A DNA stretch of 64,000 nucleotides from Alphaproteobacteria bacterium (GCA_030424865.1 JAUHVR010000002.1:248001-312000); one strand, 5' to 3'; numbered from the stretch's first letter, positions 1 through 8,388 are shown. The notes: a model not told the origin generated them from the sequence alone. Translations and numbers: made by a program.

Positions 1-21
1 GTGTTCTTCTGCAGGTGTCAT
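1..21 (-). CDS. Start of a further gene of the ABC operon (7 codons in window)
   Basis: An ATG at 21-19 follows the stop codon of the upstream permease (26-24) by two bases and opens a reading frame that reads MTPAEEH before leaving the window. The tight spacing suggests translational coupling and the same operon. Importers of this type often carry two permease genes, so a second permease is a reasonable guess, but seven residues cannot identify the product. Confidence 0.4.
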
Positions 22-23
22 GG

Positions 24-1010
24 TCAGCTCGCCAACATGCGTGTACGGATCTGGTCTGCGACCAGAGCCAGGATCAGGATCACCCCCAGCACGATTTGCT
101 GGACGTAGGATTCCACCCGGATCAGGTTCATGCCGTTGGTCAGGATCACGATGAAGATCGCGCCGAACACCACGTCACGCACCTTGCCCGCGCCACCAAA
201 GAGCGACACGCCAGCGATCACGCAGGCCGCCACCGATTGCAGACCAAATGCGGAACCGTTCAGCGCCTCGGCCGATCCGGTGCGCGCAAGGAACAGCACG
301 CCGACCACGGCCGCCAGTCCCGAGCAGAGGACATAGGCCAGCAAAAGTTGCTTGGTCGTGTTGATCCCGGACAGCGCCGCCGAACGGATGTTCGAGCCCA
401 CCGCGTAAAAGTAGCGCCCTGTCGTCGTCCGGTGCAGCAAGAGCCAGATGGCGATGAACAGGATGATCGTGATCAGCATCGCGGGTGCGAGGCCAAAGAT
501 CTCGCCATAGCCCAGGATGCGCTGGTAATCGTCAGGGATGCGCGTGACCGGCAGGCCGCTGGTCATGCTAAGCGAGATGCCAACAAGGCTGGTCATGGTG
601 CCCAGCGTCATCATGAAGGGCGGCACCTTCAAAAGCGCCACGCCGATGCCGTTGATCAGGCCGACCAACATCCCGGCCGCGATGCCCGCGGTGACCGAGA
701 TCAGAAGCGGTAGCAGGAAGAAGTCGGGAAAGGCGGCAGCCAGCGGTTTTACCAACAGCGCTGTCACAACGCCCGCAAACCCCACAACTGCGCCAACCGA
801 CAGGTCCAGCCCTGCGGTCAACAGAACGATCATCTGCCCCATGGCGATGATGATCAGGAAGGTCGATTGCCGCGCCACATTGAAGATGTTGAGCGAGGAC
901 ATGAAGCGCGGCTCGTTCAGCGCAAAGAACAGGATTGCGCCGATCAGCAACACGGGCAGGATTCCCATGTGGATAAACGCCTTGCGCAGCAAACTGTCGT
1001 TACGGGTCAT
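24..1010 (-). CDS. ABC transporter inner-membrane permease (RbsC/sugar type)
   Basis: A 328-residue, very hydrophobic protein that should form the membrane channel of a ribose/galactose-type (CUT2) importer. The motif TAGLDLSVGAVVG near residues 65-77 is typical of the RbsC/XylH/MglC permease family, and hydrophobic segments fill nearly the whole length, consistent with 8-10 membrane spans. The ATG at 1010 has an AAGGGGAA ribosome site just upstream and lies 22 bases after the ATPase gene, so the genes are co-transcribed. The transported compound cannot be read from the sequence. The binding protein of the operon is TorT-like rather than a classic sugar binder, so the substrate may not be a pentose. 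Confidence 0.88.
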   Translation of the reverse strand: MTRNDSLLRKAFIHMGILPVLLIGAILFFALNEPRFMSSLNIFNVARQSTFLIIIAMGQMIVLLTAGLDLSVGAVVGFAGVVTALLVKPLAAAFPDFFLLPLLISVTAGIAAGMLVGLINGIGVALLKVPPFMMTLGTMTSLVGISLSMTSGLPVTRIPDDYQRILGYGEIFGLAPAMLITIILFIAIWLLLHRTTTGRYFYAVGSNIRSAALSGINTTKQLLLAYVLCSGLAAVVGVLFLARTGSAEALNGSAFGLQSVAACVIAGVSLFGGAGKVRDVVFGAIFIVILTNGMNLIRVESYVQQIVLGVILILALVADQIRTRMLAS

Positions 1011-1032
1011 GAAGGTTCCCCTTGCTTGCCGC

Positions 1033-2535
1033 TCAGGCGGCGGTTTCTGTTCCGAAAAATCCGCTGAGCGCGCGGGCTTCGCTGATTTCTTCTTTTTGCA
1101 TTTCGTCCACGATGGCCCCGTCGCGCACCACCAGAAGGCGGTTCGACAGGTTCAGCACCTCGGGCAGATCGGATGAGACCACCAGGACGGCGGCGCCGGC
1201 CTCGACCAATTCCTTTAGGAAACGATACACCTCGACCCGCGCGCCCACGTCGATGCCGACAGTCGGCTCGTCAAACAGGAAAACGCTGGTGTCGCGGGCA
1301 ATGGCCTTGGCGATCATGACCTTTTGCTGGTTGCCGCCCGAATAGTTGAAAACCGGGCCTTCCAGCTGCAAGGGCGTGACGGTCAGGCGGGTGCCCAGAT
1401 CCTGCGCCATGGTCTTTTCGAAACCGAGTTTGATCCAGCTTTTTGTCGACAGGACTTCGGTGCCAAGGGCGGACAGGGTCAGATTCTCACGCGTCGGGCG
1501 CATCATCATCAGCCCCTCGTTGCGTCGGTCGGAACTGATATAGGCAACACCCTTTTCAAGCATGGTGCGCGGGTTGGGTTGGGCGATGGTCTCGTCACCT
1601 ACCCGGATGGTGCCAGAGGTCACGTCACTCAGCCCAAAGGCCGCGCGGATCAGCCGGGACTTGCCGCAGCCCACAAGCCCCGCAATGCCCAGCAACTCGC
1701 CTGCGTGCAGCGTCAGCGAGGCGTCCGTCACGCCGCCATCGGCCGTAGTGATGCCTTCGAGCCGAAGCACCGGTTTGCCGGGTTTGTGCGGAATCTCGGG
1801 GTATAGCTGGTCCACCTGCCGGCCGGTCATCAGCTCGATCAGCCGGTCCTGCGTCGTGTTCGCCATTTCCACCGTGTCAATGAAACTGCCGTCGCGCATC
1901 ACCGTCACGCGGTCGCCGATCGTCTCGATCTCTTTGATGCGGTGGGTGATGTAGATGATGCCGACGCCCTTGGCCTTCAATTCGCGGATCAGCTCGTACA
2001 TCGCGTCCGTCTCTTTTTGCGACAGGCTGGCCGTGGGTTCGTCGAGGATAAGCACCTCGGGTTCGGTCATCAGTGCCTTGGTCATCTCGACCATCTGCTG
2101 CTGGGCACGCGTGAGGTGCAGGACGGTCTGCGTGGGCTCGACGCCAAATCCATAGCGTTTCAGCGCATCTGAAACCCGCTGCCGCCGGTTGCCGATCTGA
2201 AGCCAGATGCCCTTGCGCGGCTCGGCGCCGAGGAAAATGTTCTCTTCCACCGTCAGATGCGGCGCGAGGCTGAATTCCTGAAACATCGCCGCAACCCCGT
2301 GGGCGCGGGCGTGTTGCACATCGGAAAAACTGACTTCTTTGCCGCCGCGCAGGATCGTGCCGGTGCTGGGCTGCAATGCGCCGCAAAGCACGTTGATCAA
2401 GGTGGACTTGCCTGCGCCGTTCTCACCGAAAAGCACATGGACCTCGCCAGGAAGCAGGTTGAAATCCATCTGTTTCAGCGCCTTTACGGGCCCGAAGGAT
2501 TTAGAGATGCCCTTGGCTTCAAGCAGCGGTGTCAT
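1033..2535 (-). CDS. ABC transporter ATP-binding protein with two nucleotide-binding domains (RbsA/MglA type)
   Basis: A 500-residue cytoplasmic ATPase that would power the importer. It has the tandem layout of CUT2 ATPases. Domain 1 has Walker A GENGAGKST (residues 37-45), a degenerate signature around RAQQQM and Walker B LILDEPTASL. Domain 2 has Walker A GLVGCGKS and a clear YSGGNQQK signature with Walker B FLFDEPT. The length matches RbsA. An AAGGAGAG ribosome site precedes the ATG, which overlaps the stop of the AhpD-like gene by four bases (ATGA), showing translational coupling. It belongs with the permease downstream and the periplasmic binding protein upstream. Confidence 0.92.
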   Translation of the reverse strand: MTPLLEAKGISKSFGPVKALKQMDFNLLPGEVHVLFGENGAGKSTLINVLCGALQPSTGTILRGGKEVSFSDVQHARAHGVAAMFQEFSLAPHLTVEENIFLGAEPRKGIWLQIGNRRQRVSDALKRYGFGVEPTQTVLHLTRAQQQMVEMTKALMTEPEVLILDEPTASLSQKETDAMYELIRELKAKGVGIIYITHRIKEIETIGDRVTVMRDGSFIDTVEMANTTQDRLIELMTGRQVDQLYPEIPHKPGKPVLRLEGITTADGGVTDASLTLHAGELLGIAGLVGCGKSRLIRAAFGLSDVTSGTIRVGDETIAQPNPRTMLEKGVAYISSDRRNEGLMMMRPTRENLTLSALGTEVLSTKSWIKLGFEKTMAQDLGTRLTVTPLQLEGPVFNYSGGNQQKVMIAKAIARDTSVFLFDEPTVGIDVGARVEVYRFLKELVEAGAAVLVVSSDLPEVLNLSNRLLVVRDGAIVDEMQKEEISEARALSGFFGTETAA

Positions 2536-3140
2536 GTTGGCTCTCCTTCAGGGGCGTGAATGCCCGGTTGCCAGCCCATCGGCCCGAGCGCTTCGCGGGC
2601 GCGGGCCAATGGGATCGGTTCCAGAGTGGTGGCCATCAGTGCATTCCAACGGTTGAGAAACGCGTGCCAGGCAACCAGTCCGACGACGATCATGATCTGA
2701 TCTTCGGACCAGTGCCGCCGCATGTCCAGCATCGCGGCGTCCGTCACCTCGCCGGGCATCCGGGCCGCCTGCCGCGCCAGCCTGAGCAGCGCCCGTTCCG
2801 CCGGGTCATAAACCGGACTGGTGTCCCAGTCTTCGACCGCGCGCAGCTTTTCGATCGGCAGGCCGGTGTCATGGGCATGGCTCGCCAGATGGGCCGAGGA
2901 ATAGACCGCACCGGAAAACCAGCTGACGGCAAAACAGACGAGACTGCGAGCGGGACCTGGCAGACGTTCGTCATACCAGAGCGCGTCCGCCAGAAAGCCT
3001 GTTGCCTTCAGGAAATCGGGAAACCGCGCAAGCGTCAGAAATGAGTTCGGGACATAGCCGTGATCTTCGCGAATGGCCGAGAGGACACCCGCGAATTCCG
3101 GTACGTCCGATTCCGTCAGTGGCGGGATCCGGGGCGGCAT
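2532..3140 (-). CDS. AhpD-like (carboxymuconolactone decarboxylase family) protein lacking the redox cysteines
   Basis: A 202-residue relative of the protein encoded just upstream; both share the opening pattern MPxx..PEF and GYVPNSFxTxAR. The ATG at 3140 is preferred over one at 3191 because it lines up with the paralogue and leaves a 4-base gap after the preceding stop. AhpD/peroxidase-related enzymes carry a Cys pair after the second helix. Here the matching stretch reads YSSAHLASHAHD and has no cysteine, so thiol peroxidase activity is unlikely. The pair may form a mixed oligomer, or this protein may have another role (inference). Its stop overlaps the start of the ABC ATPase gene. Confidence 0.78.
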   Translation of the reverse strand: MPPRIPPLTESDVPEFAGVLSAIREDHGYVPNSFLTLARFPDFLKATGFLADALWYDERLPGPARSLVCFAVSWFSGAVYSSAHLASHAHDTGLPIEKLRAVEDWDTSPVYDPAERALLRLARQAARMPGEVTDAAMLDMRRHWSEDQIMIVVGLVAWHAFLNRWNALMATTLEPIPLARAREALGPMGWQPGIHAPEGEPT

Positions 3141-3144
3141 CGGC

Positions 3145-3726
3145 TCAGGCCTTTGATTTCCAGCCCACGGGGCCAAGGTGCTTCTCGGCATACTCGCGCG
3201 GGATATCCTCGAGCGTGGTGCCGCAAAGCTCGTTCCACTTGTTCAGGAACGCCATGCAGGCGATCAGCCCGATGATGAAGGTGGTCACGCTGACGCCGTA
3301 GTGGGCTTTGACAGCCTCGACATTGGCGTCGGTCACCTCAGACGGGATGCGCGCGGCGTTGCGGCACAGGCGCAGCACGGCGCGCTCGCCGTCGCTGTAC
3401 ACATCCGAGGTCTCGAAATCGAAAATGTTCATGATCTTGTCATGCGACAGACCCAGCTCTTCGGCGCCGCAGGCGCAGTGGGCAGAGCTGTAGAACGAGC
3501 CGGCATAGTGGCTGTAGGCGTAGGTCACGAGCCGCCGCATCGGTTCGTCCACCGTGTCGGGATACCAGAACCCGTCCATCAACGCGCCGGCGCTGTTCAG
3601 GATGCCGGGGTGGCGGGCCATGGTGAAAAAGCTGTTGGGCACGTAGCCCAGGGCATCCTCCATGTCCTGAAATACTTTTTCAAACTCCGGCGCGGCGGAC
3701 CGGGGGAGGGGATCGATACGGGGCAT
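3145..3726 (-). CDS. AhpD-like (carboxymuconolactone decarboxylase / peroxidase-related) protein
   Basis: A 193-residue all-helical protein of the AhpD/CMD family. Members act as thiol-dependent peroxidase partners or as small decarboxylases. The region YSSAHCACGAEE holds two cysteines (about residues 84 and 86) as C-x-C rather than the usual C-x-x-C, so redox chemistry is possible but not typical. ATG 3726 (MPRIDPLP) is chosen over 3756 because the latter sits next to a strong hairpin and lacks a ribosome site. The gene is the second of the minus-strand operon, between the binding-protein gene and its Cys-less paralogue. The substrate is unknown. Confidence 0.78.
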   Translation of the reverse strand: MPRIDPLPRSAAPEFEKVFQDMEDALGYVPNSFFTMARHPGILNSAGALMDGFWYPDTVDEPMRRLVTYAYSHYAGSFYSSAHCACGAEELGLSHDKIMNIFDFETSDVYSDGERAVLRLCRNAARIPSEVTDANVEAVKAHYGVSVTTFIIGLIACMAFLNKWNELCGTTLEDIPREYAEKHLGPVGWKSKA

Positions 3727-3760
3727 GGGGAACCTTGGGAAGTGCGGAGGGAACATGGAT

Positions 3761-3784
3761 CGTCAGCCCCCGAAGGGGCTGACG
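3761..3784 (-). promoter_or_regulatory. Perfect 10-bp stem-loop between binding-protein gene and AhpD genes
   Basis: Arms CGTCAGCCCC and GGGGCTGACG with a four-base loop lie 18 bases after the stop of the TorT-like gene. No T-run follows on the minus strand, so it is more likely an mRNA-stabilising or partly terminating hairpin. Such elements let the periplasmic binding protein be made in excess over the membrane parts, as known for other ABC importer operons. Confidence 0.6.
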
Positions 3785-3801
3785 CAAAGCGTGGGTGTGG
3801 G

Positions 3802-4890
3802 TCAGTTGACCGACATTACCGCTTTCCAGCTGTCAGGTGCAAAGTTCGCATCGTCGATCGTGTCCACGTTCGACGCATCGACCAGCGTCACGTTGGGAAC
3901 GGCGTCCAGGATCGCGGCCTTGCCTTCCAGAAGGCGCACAGCCATGTCCACCGCCAGGCGGTTGATGATGATCGAGTTCTCAACCACGACACCGCTGACA
4001 ATCCCGCGCTTGAGGGGCGACACGAGATCAGGCGTCATGAAGCTGCCGTAAAGCTTGACATCGCCCACACGACCTTGCTCACGTAGGGTGTTCAAAGCGG
4101 CCTCAAGCGAGGTGCCCATGCCAACGATGTAGTCCAGATCCGGATAGGTGATCAGCACGTCTTCGACCAGCGATTGTTGGTCCAGACGGCCCGAGCCACC
4201 ATAGACAACCTGTTCGATCGCCACCGATGTGTCTTTGGCTGCGGCGGCAAAGCCCAGCTGCGTGTCCTCGGACCATGCCACGCCCGCAGGGCCGGGCATC
4301 ACCACCACTTTGGCCGCGTCGCTGCCTGCCGGGTGCATTTCGGCCAGCGTGTCGCCGATGATGTCGCCCACTGCCTTGTAAGTCACGACAACGCGGCCAT
4401 CGACCTCGGCATCCACGCCGATGTTCAGGTCCACGATCTTCACGCCGTTCGAACGCGCTTCGGCGATCTTCTGGTTGAACGCGGTGGGAGAAACCGCCAT
4501 CAGCAGGATCGCATCCGCGCCCAGCGTGACGCAATCGTCGAACTGCGAAAGCTGCTTGTCGACATTGCCGTAGCCGCCTGCGTCCAGCACGGTCAGGCTT
4601 GCGCCCAGCCGCTCGACCTCTTTAACAGTGCCGTAGAGGTAGGCACGAATGATGTCGTTGGTGGTGTGCGGCACCAGGAAGCAGATGTTCCACGACTTTG
4701 TCACCTCGGAGGCGTCCAGGCCCTCGTATTGAGTCTCGGTCCCGTTGAAGGGATCGTTTGCGCTGGCGCGCAGCTCGCCGGCGCGGACCGGGAAGCTCCA
4801 GGTCTCGGCCGCGATGGGCGTGGCAAAGGTCAGCAGTGCTGCGCCAAGACCAAGAGCAGAGGCCCTCATTTTAGACATGTGTTTGAACAT
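3802..4890 (-). CDS. Periplasmic binding protein, TorT-like (type 1 periplasmic-binding fold)
   Basis: A 362-residue exported protein. Residues 1-28 form a signal peptide (hydrophobic ALGLGAALLTFATPIAA, cleavage before ETW). The mature part follows TorT, the periplasmic sensor of the TMAO respiration system: VLDAGGYGN, a later GPAGVAWSEDTQLGF stretch, and DYIVGMGTSLEAAL match the TorT order. TorT itself works with a sensor kinase, but no torS/torR is present and the gene heads an ABC operon, so this copy probably delivers a ligand to the transporter. The ligand is unknown; TMAO-like small molecules are one possibility (inference). The ATG at 4890 has GGGA about eight bases upstream. Confidence 0.82.
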   Translation of the reverse strand: MFKHMSKMRASALGLGAALLTFATPIAAETWSFPVRAGELRASANDPFNGTETQYEGLDASEVTKSWNICFLVPHTTNDIIRAYLYGTVKEVERLGASLTVLDAGGYGNVDKQLSQFDDCVTLGADAILLMAVSPTAFNQKIAEARSNGVKIVDLNIGVDAEVDGRVVVTYKAVGDIIGDTLAEMHPAGSDAAKVVVMPGPAGVAWSEDTQLGFAAAAKDTSVAIEQVVYGGSGRLDQQSLVEDVLITYPDLDYIVGMGTSLEAALNTLREQGRVGDVKLYGSFMTPDLVSPLKRGIVSGVVVENSIIINRLAVDMAVRLLEGKAAILDAVPNVTLVDASNVDTIDDANFAPDSWKAVMSVN

Positions 4891-4918
4891 CGCTATTTCC
4901 CTATTGTGGTCGGATTTG

Positions 4919-4933
4919 TTAACTTATCGTTAA
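4919..4933. promoter_or_regulatory. CtrA-type binding site TTAA-N7-TTAA
   Basis: TTAA CTTATCG TTAA is an exact fit to the CtrA consensus (TTAA, seven bases, TTAA). It lies 29 bases upstream of the start codon of the TorT-like binding-protein gene, within the promoter region. CtrA governs cell-cycle, motility and gene-transfer-agent functions in alphaproteobacteria. A short AT motif can occur by chance. Confidence 0.45.
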
Positions 4934-5054
4934 GAGATGCATCTGAAATATCACGGATACATCACAAAGTCAATCTGGACGGAGGTGGCTCGGGTTGGGG
5001 GGATTCAGTGGCTTTTTTTACCACTGAGGCGCGGGCCCCTGTTAAGATTTTTAC

Positions 5055-5066
5055 TTGATATATCAA
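5055..5066. promoter_or_regulatory. Perfect 12-bp palindrome, candidate operator
   Basis: TTGATATATCAA is fully self-complementary and lies in the divergent control region, about 170 bases before the GMC oxidoreductase start. It is of the size and symmetry expected for a dimeric repressor site; which protein binds is not evident. Confidence 0.35.
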
Positions 5067-5235
5067 AAAAATATCACAAGAATGTTGCAAAATCCCCGCC
5101 AAGTTGGCCCGACCTTTCCGAAGCGCTTCTCGCTCAGACACAAAAAAAATCGTTTCGGAACATCGGCGTCCCGCCCTGGCTGCCAAACTGCCGATTCTGC
5201 CCAGACAGATCGCGGCCCCGACAGGAGGAAAGAAG

Positions 5236-6651
5236 ATGACAGAAAAGATGACTGCAGATGTAGTGGTGGTTGGCTCTGGCGCGGGCGGTTCGACCGTGGC
5301 CGGTGAACTGGCGGCCCGGGGGCTGACGGTGATCGTGCTGGAGGCAGGGCCACAGAAGTTCAGCCCCCTCGGCACCCATGTGCGCAATGTCTATTCGTCA
5401 GAGGCGGAACTCGCCAAGGTGGGCGACGTGATCTATGGCGAAATGCTGGTGAACCCGTCCCATGAGCCGGACGCCTTCGAGGCGGCACCGAACTGGAAGG
5501 TCAGCCACGCGACGGGGGGCATGTTCGCGCTGTGGATGGGCAATTGCCCGATGCCCGATGACAGCGAGTTGCCGGACTTCATGCCGCGCGCCGATTGGCA
5601 GCCCTATTTCGACCGTGCCGATAGCCTGATGCACATCGACCCGCAAGGCGGCGGCAGCGGCGCGATGTTCGAGGTATTGCTGGACCGCACGCGGCGCGCA
5701 TTGGGCGCGCGTCCCGCAGGGCGCGAAATCCGGCCGATGCCGGTGGCGGCGCGCCGGGTGAACGGGGTGTTCAAGATCTGCGCTGCCGATGACATGCTGT
5801 ATCGTGACGCGGAACCGCCCAATACGCTGACGGTCCTGCCCGACCTGATCGCGGTCGAGGTGCTGACCGAGGGCCGCAAGGCCGTGGGCGTCCGCGCCAA
5901 AGGCCGCGAGGATGGCGGCGAGGTGGTGGTCTCGGCAGGCGCTGTGGTGGTGTCGGGCGGCACGGTCGGCTCGCCCAAGCTGCTGAAGGCGTCAAAGCTG
6001 GAACATCGGCCTGCCCTAGGTGCCTATATTCACGAACATGCCTGCATCGGTTCGCGCGTGACGCTGAAGCCCGACATCCGTGATCTGATCCGCGATGACG
6101 AACCCGTCTATTCCATCTGGGTGCCGGCCTCGGGCGAGAAGCCCTGGCAGAACCAGCTCTGCCGGTTCACGCTGTCCTCGGACGGCAACCGCCTTGCGCC
6201 GGGCATCCGCGAAGTGGACACGTCGGACATTTTCACCTTCGTTAAGATCGACGCGCGACCCGAAAACAGCCTGAACCTGTCGGACACCGAAACAGACCCC
6301 TTCGGCCTGCCGCAGGCCAGCCCGAGCTATGCGCATTCCCGCGACGACGCCGAGCGTATCGGCCTGGCCATGGCCGAGCATTTTCAAATCGCCGCCGAGG
6401 TGGGCGAGGTGAACGCCGGCTGGACGCCCAGCCTTTATGCGGCGGGCGGCTCGACACATTTCATGGGCTCTTGCCGCTGGGGCGCGCAGGATGACGGCGC
6501 TTCGGTCGTGGATCGCGATGGTGCGGTCTGGGGTGCGGACGGGCTTTTTGTGGCGGACAATTCCGTGATCGGGACACCGAATTCCGGCAATCCCACGTTC
6601 ATGACGGTCGCTCAGTCCCTTCGAACCGTGGATCGTGTTGTGTCAGCCTGA
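5236..6651 (+). CDS. GMC family FAD-dependent oxidoreductase
   Basis: A 471-residue flavoprotein of the glucose-methanol-choline family, which oxidises an alcohol or sugar hydroxyl. The N-terminal VVVGSGAGGSTVAGELAARG is the FAD-binding motif. The C-terminal STHFMGSC and TPNSGNPTFM blocks provide the conserved active-site His and Asn. The ATG at 5236 follows AGGAGGA by six bases; upstream in-frame starts add an unrelated 44-residue tail. No signal peptide is visible, so it is probably cytoplasmic or peripheral. It is divergent from the TorT-like ABC operon, which suggests that the imported compound is oxidised by this enzyme (inference). The substrate is not predictable. Confidence 0.88.
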   Translation: MTEKMTADVVVVGSGAGGSTVAGELAARGLTVIVLEAGPQKFSPLGTHVRNVYSSEAELAKVGDVIYGEMLVNPSHEPDAFEAAPNWKVSHATGGMFALWMGNCPMPDDSELPDFMPRADWQPYFDRADSLMHIDPQGGGSGAMFEVLLDRTRRALGARPAGREIRPMPVAARRVNGVFKICAADDMLYRDAEPPNTLTVLPDLIAVEVLTEGRKAVGVRAKGREDGGEVVVSAGAVVVSGGTVGSPKLLKASKLEHRPALGAYIHEHACIGSRVTLKPDIRDLIRDDEPVYSIWVPASGEKPWQNQLCRFTLSSDGNRLAPGIREVDTSDIFTFVKIDARPENSLNLSDTETDPFGLPQASPSYAHSRDDAERIGLAMAEHFQIAAEVGEVNAGWTPSLYAAGGSTHFMGSCRWGAQDDGASVVDRDGAVWGADGLFVADNSVIGTPNSGNPTFMTVAQSLRTVDRVVSA

Positions 6652-6853
6652 CTGTTTGCAGACCGGACCGCGAACGACAGGAGTGGATCGGGTTTGCCAT
6701 AACCCACACCGCTTGTTTCGCGTTTCGCGTCCGGTTTTCTCAGTGAGAGCACGGGTCTCAAGCGAAGTCGTGTTGCCATAAGGGCAATTGTCCTCAGGCC
6801 CTAAGGCAGCGAAATGCGCGGCACGTCGCTTGAGGGCGCGCGTCGCGCCACCT

Positions 6854-7042
6854 TCAGAAATCGACGGCGATCCCCTTTTTCTCCCAATCGCCAAAGCGCA
6901 CCGGTTCGGGGCCGTCGCGTCCGCCCAGTTCTGTCGGAAGCGCCTTGGCCTCTGCCTCGGCCTTCTTGCGGCGCTCGGCGGCTTCGGCCAGTGCACGCTG
7001 GGCGGCGGGGGGAAGATCGGCGGGGATATCGTCCATCGGCAT
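6854..7042 (-). CDS. DUF1674 protein, SDHAF4-like succinate dehydrogenase assembly factor
   Basis: A 62-residue protein ending in GGRDGPEPVRFGDWEKKG-type sequence, the hallmark of DUF1674 (SDHAF4 family). In mitochondria SDHAF4 protects the flavinylated SdhA subunit before complex assembly; bacterial members are thought to do the same. The N-terminal half is an alanine/glutamate-rich helix. The ATG at 7042 is divergent from rsmB. No sdh gene is in the window, so the link to succinate dehydrogenase rests on the family alone. Confidence 0.85.
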   Translation of the reverse strand: MPMDDIPADLPPAAQRALAEAAERRKKAEAEAKALPTELGGRDGPEPVRFGDWEKKGIAVDF

Positions 7043-7122
7043 GTTTCCTTGCGTCTGCCACCCTGATATACGCCCGGCGCGCGGCGGGGCAAGGGACCCC
7101 GGTGCCGCATCGGGGACCGAAG

Positions 7123-8388
7123 ATGCCGAACACCAAGATCACCGCCCGTCAGGCCGCTGTCGAATTGCTGGACCAAGTGCTGGGACACGAGCGCCTGCTG
7201 AGCGAGGCGATGACCGGCGAACGCTGGGCCAGCCTGCCGCCCGAGACGCGGGCCGCCGCGCAGCGGCTTGCGCTGGACACGTTGCGGGGGCTTGAACGGG
7301 CGGACCGGATCCTGAAACCCTTTCTCAAAAAGCCGCCGCCCTCGAAGGTGATGAACACCCTGCGGTTAGGCACGGTCGAGCTGTCGACCGGCGGTGCCGC
7401 GCATGGGGTGGTGAACGACTGTGTCGATATCGTCGCCAAGGGCATGCGGACCCGGCCCATGAAAGGGCTGGTCAATGCCGTGCTGCGCAATGTGGCCGAC
7501 AAGGGTCCGAAGGAATGGTCGATCCTGCGGGTGCCGCGCCTGCCTGTCTGGCTGCGCGAGCCGCTGGTCATGGCCTGGGGGCGCGAGGCGGTCGCTGCGA
7601 TGGAGGCCGCACATTTTGCCGGCGCGCCGGTGGACCTGACCGCCAAGGGCGATGCGGCGGCCGTGGCGCAGGCCGTGGGGGGCACACTGTTGCCGACGGG
7701 GTCTGTCCGGTTGACCGGGTCCCATCAGATCTCGGCCCTGCCGGGATATGACAGCGGCGACTGGTGGGTGCAGGATGCCTCGGCCGCCTTGCCCGCGCGG
7801 CTGTTGGATGTGCAGCCCGGCCAGACCGTGCTGGACATGTGTGCCGCACCGGGCGGCAAGACAATGCAACTGGCCGCCGCCGGGGCCAAGGTCACTGCGC
7901 TGGACCTGTCCGAGGCGCGGATGGCACGGGTGCAGGAAAACCTTGCGAGGACAGGCCTGCAGGCGCAGATCGCCGTCGGCGACGCGCTTGAGCACACGGG
8001 CAGCTATGACGCCGTCCTGCTGGATGCGCCCTGTTCGGCCACGGGCACCATACGCCGCCACCCGGACCTGCCGCATGCCCGCACCGGCGAACAGATTGGC
8101 GAGCTGATCGGCCTGCAGACCGCCATGCTGGACCACGCGCTGACGCTACTGAAACCCGGCGGGCGGCTGATGTTCTGCACCTGCTCGCTGCTGCCAGACG
8201 AAGGCGAATGCCAGATCGACGAGGCGCTGCAGCGTCACCCCGGTCTGACCGTTCTGCCGGGTGACGCCCCGGGTGTGGATCCGGCCTGGCGCACCGAGGA
8301 AGGCGGCATTCGTCTGCGGCCCGATTTCTGGGCAGATCGAGGCGGGATGGACGGGTTCTATATGGCGCTTCTGCAAAAACCCGCCTGA
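7123..8388 (+). CDS. rsmB: 16S rRNA (cytosine-967-C5)-methyltransferase RsmB
   Basis: A 421-residue RNA m5C methyltransferase. Residues 1-135 form a NusB-like RNA-binding domain (LGTVELSTGGAAHGVVNDCVD). The C-terminal half is a Rossmann methyltransferase with SAM motif DMCAAPGGKTMQLA, the catalytic pair in LDAPCSATGTIRRHPD and the TCSLLP cysteine. It methylates C967 of 16S rRNA in E. coli. ATG 7123 (MPNTKITARQAAVELLD) is chosen because upstream residues do not resemble the family and overlap the divergent DUF1674 gene. Confidence 0.9.
   Translation: MPNTKITARQAAVELLDQVLGHERLLSEAMTGERWASLPPETRAAAQRLALDTLRGLERADRILKPFLKKPPPSKVMNTLRLGTVELSTGGAAHGVVNDCVDIVAKGMRTRPMKGLVNAVLRNVADKGPKEWSILRVPRLPVWLREPLVMAWGREAVAAMEAAHFAGAPVDLTAKGDAAAVAQAVGGTLLPTGSVRLTGSHQISALPGYDSGDWWVQDASAALPARLLDVQPGQTVLDMCAAPGGKTMQLAAAGAKVTALDLSEARMARVQENLARTGLQAQIAVGDALEHTGSYDAVLLDAPCSATGTIRRHPDLPHARTGEQIGELIGLQTAMLDHALTLLKPGGRLMFCTCSLLPDEGECQIDEALQRHPGLTVLPGDAPGVDPAWRTEEGGIRLRPDFWADRGGMDGFYMALLQKPA

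Larger units (their letters stand above)
4891..5235. promoter_or_regulatory. Divergent control region between the ABC operon and the GMC oxidoreductase gene
   Basis: This 345-base AT-richer stretch contains the promoters of both transcription units. Visible elements are a CtrA-type box (4919-4933), a perfect palindrome TTGATATATCAA (5055-5066), and the repeated hexamer TATCAC close to 4950 and 5072. The palindrome could be the operator of a GntR- or LacI-type regulator, but no regulator gene is adjacent within the window. Confidence 0.5.
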
